Origin: Corythucha ciliata
Lineage: Eukaryota; Arthropoda; Insecta; Hemiptera; Tingidae
Assembly (NCBI GenBank): GCA_038030265.1
Contig: CM075942.1
Coordinates: 70,746,926 to 70,810,925, forward strand
Length of the DNA: 64,000 bases
Direction: 5' to 3'
The position numbers and the translations under genes are program-made. Under the pieces are notes generated by a model. The model was not told the origin of the DNA. It saw only the letters and a program-made list of their open reading frames with translations, and ran no database searches. Below are positions 61,700-64,000 of this stretch, piece by piece. Every line of letters starts with the position of its first letter. Positions within the stretch are counted from its first letter, which is position 1.

Positions 61700-62800
61700 G
61701 ACAAAAGAGTTTGTATTGTGGAAGGAAAGGGGTGGGTATTCGTGCTAATGAGAATATGAACCCAGAAGAAACATGCTAACTGACTAGGAAACACAAACTG
61801 ATAAACTTATTTCTCATTATTAGGCCCCTTTTCGCCCATCCCTTTTCCATTAACTCTCTATCTGGGATTGCTTTATGAAGCGTCCGACCCCATCTACCCC
61901 TTTTGGTACCAGTCACCTTATCTCTGTTTCAGCTTTATATCCCTTTCCTGGCCGATGAGCTTCGAGCAAGATAATTAAACGCTTCCCCGCATGGTTCCGC
62001 CATTATTGAAATGTGTTTAATTTTCATTTACTGCAACGCAGAATCTCTTCTGATCATACAATAGTTTAAACATTTAAATTTCTGTCATGGCTTCAACACA
62101 TAAGTTCTCTGTCTCAAGCACTGAAAAGTGAAGAAAAAATCTAACCAGGAACGGTTTACTTAATTAAATAGCATCAAAGAAATGTGAGTTCTTTAAATAG
62201 ATTAAAAACTGAGCTACTATACTATACGCTAAGACTGACTTCGCTATCAATGTTGTACGAAATTTCCGTGACCATTCCCCTTGCTTTGCCTCGGGAGTAA
62301 TTTCAAAAAATATGAAAAGTGTGTTAAGGTGGAATCACCACCGTGTTACCATCACTTCAATCGTACAAGAAGAAGGTTGTTGGTCCGGAAATAAGATGTT
62401 TGGGCCGTGAGAAGACAAGCAGTTGTTACGACCGTAATTTGTAGCTTCTTCCTTTCCACCAAACTCACTCCTATATACTCTCTCATACGGTTGTTTGTTT
62501 TTCCACAGTTGATTGGAACAAATCGAGACTTTGCCTCACCCTGAACGACCTCAATTTCTTTTGCTACACGTGAGCACCGGCATTCTTTTCGCAAAAACTC
62601 TCTCCACTTTATACAGATAAACACTCCTTGGGGAGAAATAAGCAATCCAAAAGGGCAATGCTCAATCATTCGATTCGCGTTGATGTTTGGCAACCATAAA
62701 AAAAGGAGTTAGTTTTGGGTAGAGGGAGAAAAGAAAGTTTCCTCCTAAATGCAGTTTATTCGACTATAGGAGTTTCTTTTTACATCTCTTTGACCATGAC
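61700..62800. other. unique sequence, no supported gene
   Basis: The minus frame 62,352-62,693 (113 codons, some Cys) lacks recognisable motifs and could be chance. Confidence 0.35.
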
Positions 62801-62876
62801 TTACAGTGACATTAGGCGCAAAACTAGAGCTTTTTCTCAATTTCATTCATGAAATTGAAGTGAGAAACCACGAATT

Positions 62877-62878
<2 letters not shown>

Positions 62879-62925
<47 letters not shown>
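62879..62925 (+). repeat. poly(T) tract, 47 nt
   Basis: 47 consecutive T inside unit 1-like DNA; possibly the A tail of a retroposed copy on the minus strand, though no body is visible. Confidence 0.9.
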
Positions 62926-62965
62926 CATTGTTACCAACGAGTTAGGGCCGGCGCACACTATGAGA

Positions 62966-62999
62966 AAAAAGACGCCGACGCGCGAGTCGGCGTCTTTTT
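62966..62999. repeat. perfect 14-bp-stem hairpin
   Basis: AAAAAGACGCCGAC and its exact complement around a GCGCGA loop, preceded by GGGCCGGCGCACACTATGAG. Similar AAAAAGGACGCCGACG occurs near 43,052. Confidence 0.8.
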
Positions 63000-63439
63000 A
63001 CCTTCATGTTCCCTACGGGAATGGAAGTGTGGTGTTCGTGAAAAAAATCGAGTCCGAGCTGACATCACATTTATAATGTACAACCTCAAAAAAGTTGAAA
63101 AAAGTGGTTTTTGGCATGCCGTCAGTCTGTCGGTCTGTCGGGGCTATTTCTTAATATGAGAAGCACAAATCTGACCTTTGTTTTGAGAAAAAATTATTTG
63201 TCGGACATGTTCTCCCCGTACCGAAATGTCGTTTTTGGATATAACTTCAGAACAAGTCATTCCAGAATTTTTTTGATATTTTTTTCGGATTCCTCGTGAA
63301 ATTTCCTTGCGAATTGACCACAATATTGCCGAAAATATGCAACTTTTTTTGTGGCCAAAATCGTCGTTTTTTTTTCTCGACATTTCTGACTAGGGTCCCT
63401 GGTGAATCGAACGTTGTATAGGTGATAAGCAAAGAGTAG

Positions 63440-64000
63440 GCATGGTTGAATATTCGATTTAGCCTACAAAAGCGCTATTTTGAAGCCTAAAATTATGAGA
63501 AAACGCGCCTTCTGCAGGTAACTTCGCGGCTAAAATAAATAAAATTCGCTGATCCCAAGTTTCTTCAGGTCCATGAGCCGATAAATTTGAGAATGCGCAC
63601 TAATATGCTGCTCTTAAGGCCAGTAAACGTAACAAAAATTTTGGAAAAAGCGCTAATATCTGTGGCTAAAACTGCGAAAAAACGTTCATTTGTGGTTTCT
63701 CGACGCAAATTCCGGACTAAAATGAAGAAAAAATTGCTCATTTTGCAGTGGATAGGGGCCACTTTACGAATAAAATCAGAACAAAAATTCTAACGTGCTG
63801 TTCTTTGGCCAAACTCTGTTGGCTGAAATGGTGAAAAAGCGCTAATTCAAAGCTGTAAAAGTAAAAAAAAAAAATTGCACCTATATTTGAAAAAAAAAAA
63901 AACAAGAACAAAAAACGCTAGGTAGGGCTGAATTTAAGAGTGGGGCTTAAAATGGAAAATTCTCTACGGAAATTGCGAAAAACGATAATTCACTAATTAA
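63440..64000 (-). repeat. unit 1 block, reversed, running off the window
   Basis: Diverged 30-bp units (GGAAAAAGCGCTAAT-type) to the window end. Confidence 0.65.

Noticed and set aside
61205..61748. Three overlapping plus-strand ORFs as a membrane protein
   Set aside because: The hydrophobic parts are translations of T-rich DNA and the (TTA)n microsatellite.

Overview
The window is animal DNA, most likely from an arthropod. It has a Jockey-type LINE, BEL/Pao and Ty3/Gypsy LTR retrotransposons, hAT- and PIF/Harbinger-like non-autonomous DNA elements, a tRNA-derived SINE, a THAP-domain gene with spliceosomal introns, and long AT-rich intergenic DNA. The species cannot be named from sequence alone. 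It is a repeat-dominated stretch with almost no host coding sequence, and most long reading frames belong to mobile elements.

Layout. 1-2.1 kb: a dispersed repeat, then what look like two divergent first coding exons (1,244-1,345 minus; 1,609-1,683 plus). 2.1-10.6 kb: degenerate minisatellite-like blocks (30-, 31-, about 20- and about 15-bp units) with two SINE copies. 10,635-14,121: a 3.49-kb hAT-like non-autonomous element with an exact 8-bp target duplication and (GAGACC)n ends, itself carrying minisatellite blocks. 14.4-18.7 kb: a third SINE, then non-repetitive DNA. 18.7-25.6 kb: several inverted-repeat elements, a large fold-back palindrome (22.5-24.3 kb) and two or three exons of a THAP-domain gene on the minus strand. 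25.7-29.7 kb: an internally deleted Gypsy remnant with an extra zinc-ribbon-like ORF and a probable LTR. 30-33 kb: a LINE tail, MITEs and arrays. 33.3-36.5 kb: a decayed Jockey-like LINE (minus). 36.6-40.6 kb: a 634-bp TIR element, arrays and a Harbinger-type MITE. 40.6-47.6 kb: a decayed BEL/Pao element (minus), split by a truncated CACTA-like DNA transposon and carrying a 137-bp MITE in its RT. 47.7-49.9 kb: arrays. 49,924-58,991: a full-length, young Ty3/Gypsy element (minus). 59-64 kb: mostly unique AT-rich DNA, ending in another array.

The best-preserved functional unit is the Gypsy element. It has nearly identical LTRs, a CAAA target duplication, a primer-binding site matching tRNA-Leu, a gag-pol overlap with an in-phase slippery heptamer and downstream hairpin, an intact 1,328-codon pol with every catalytic residue in place, and a small transmembrane ORF in the env position. 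Its gag is interrupted by two frameshifts.

The most unusual theme is the minisatellite-like DNA. The blocks are not independent tandem arrays: separate blocks share the same internal order of variant units, so they behave as dispersed or mobile sequences built from ancient tandem repeats. Many of their ends, and many other repeat ends here, carry a CAG(T/G)GGCG-type motif followed by a poly(G) run, which explains the many 8-18-nt G/C homopolymers.
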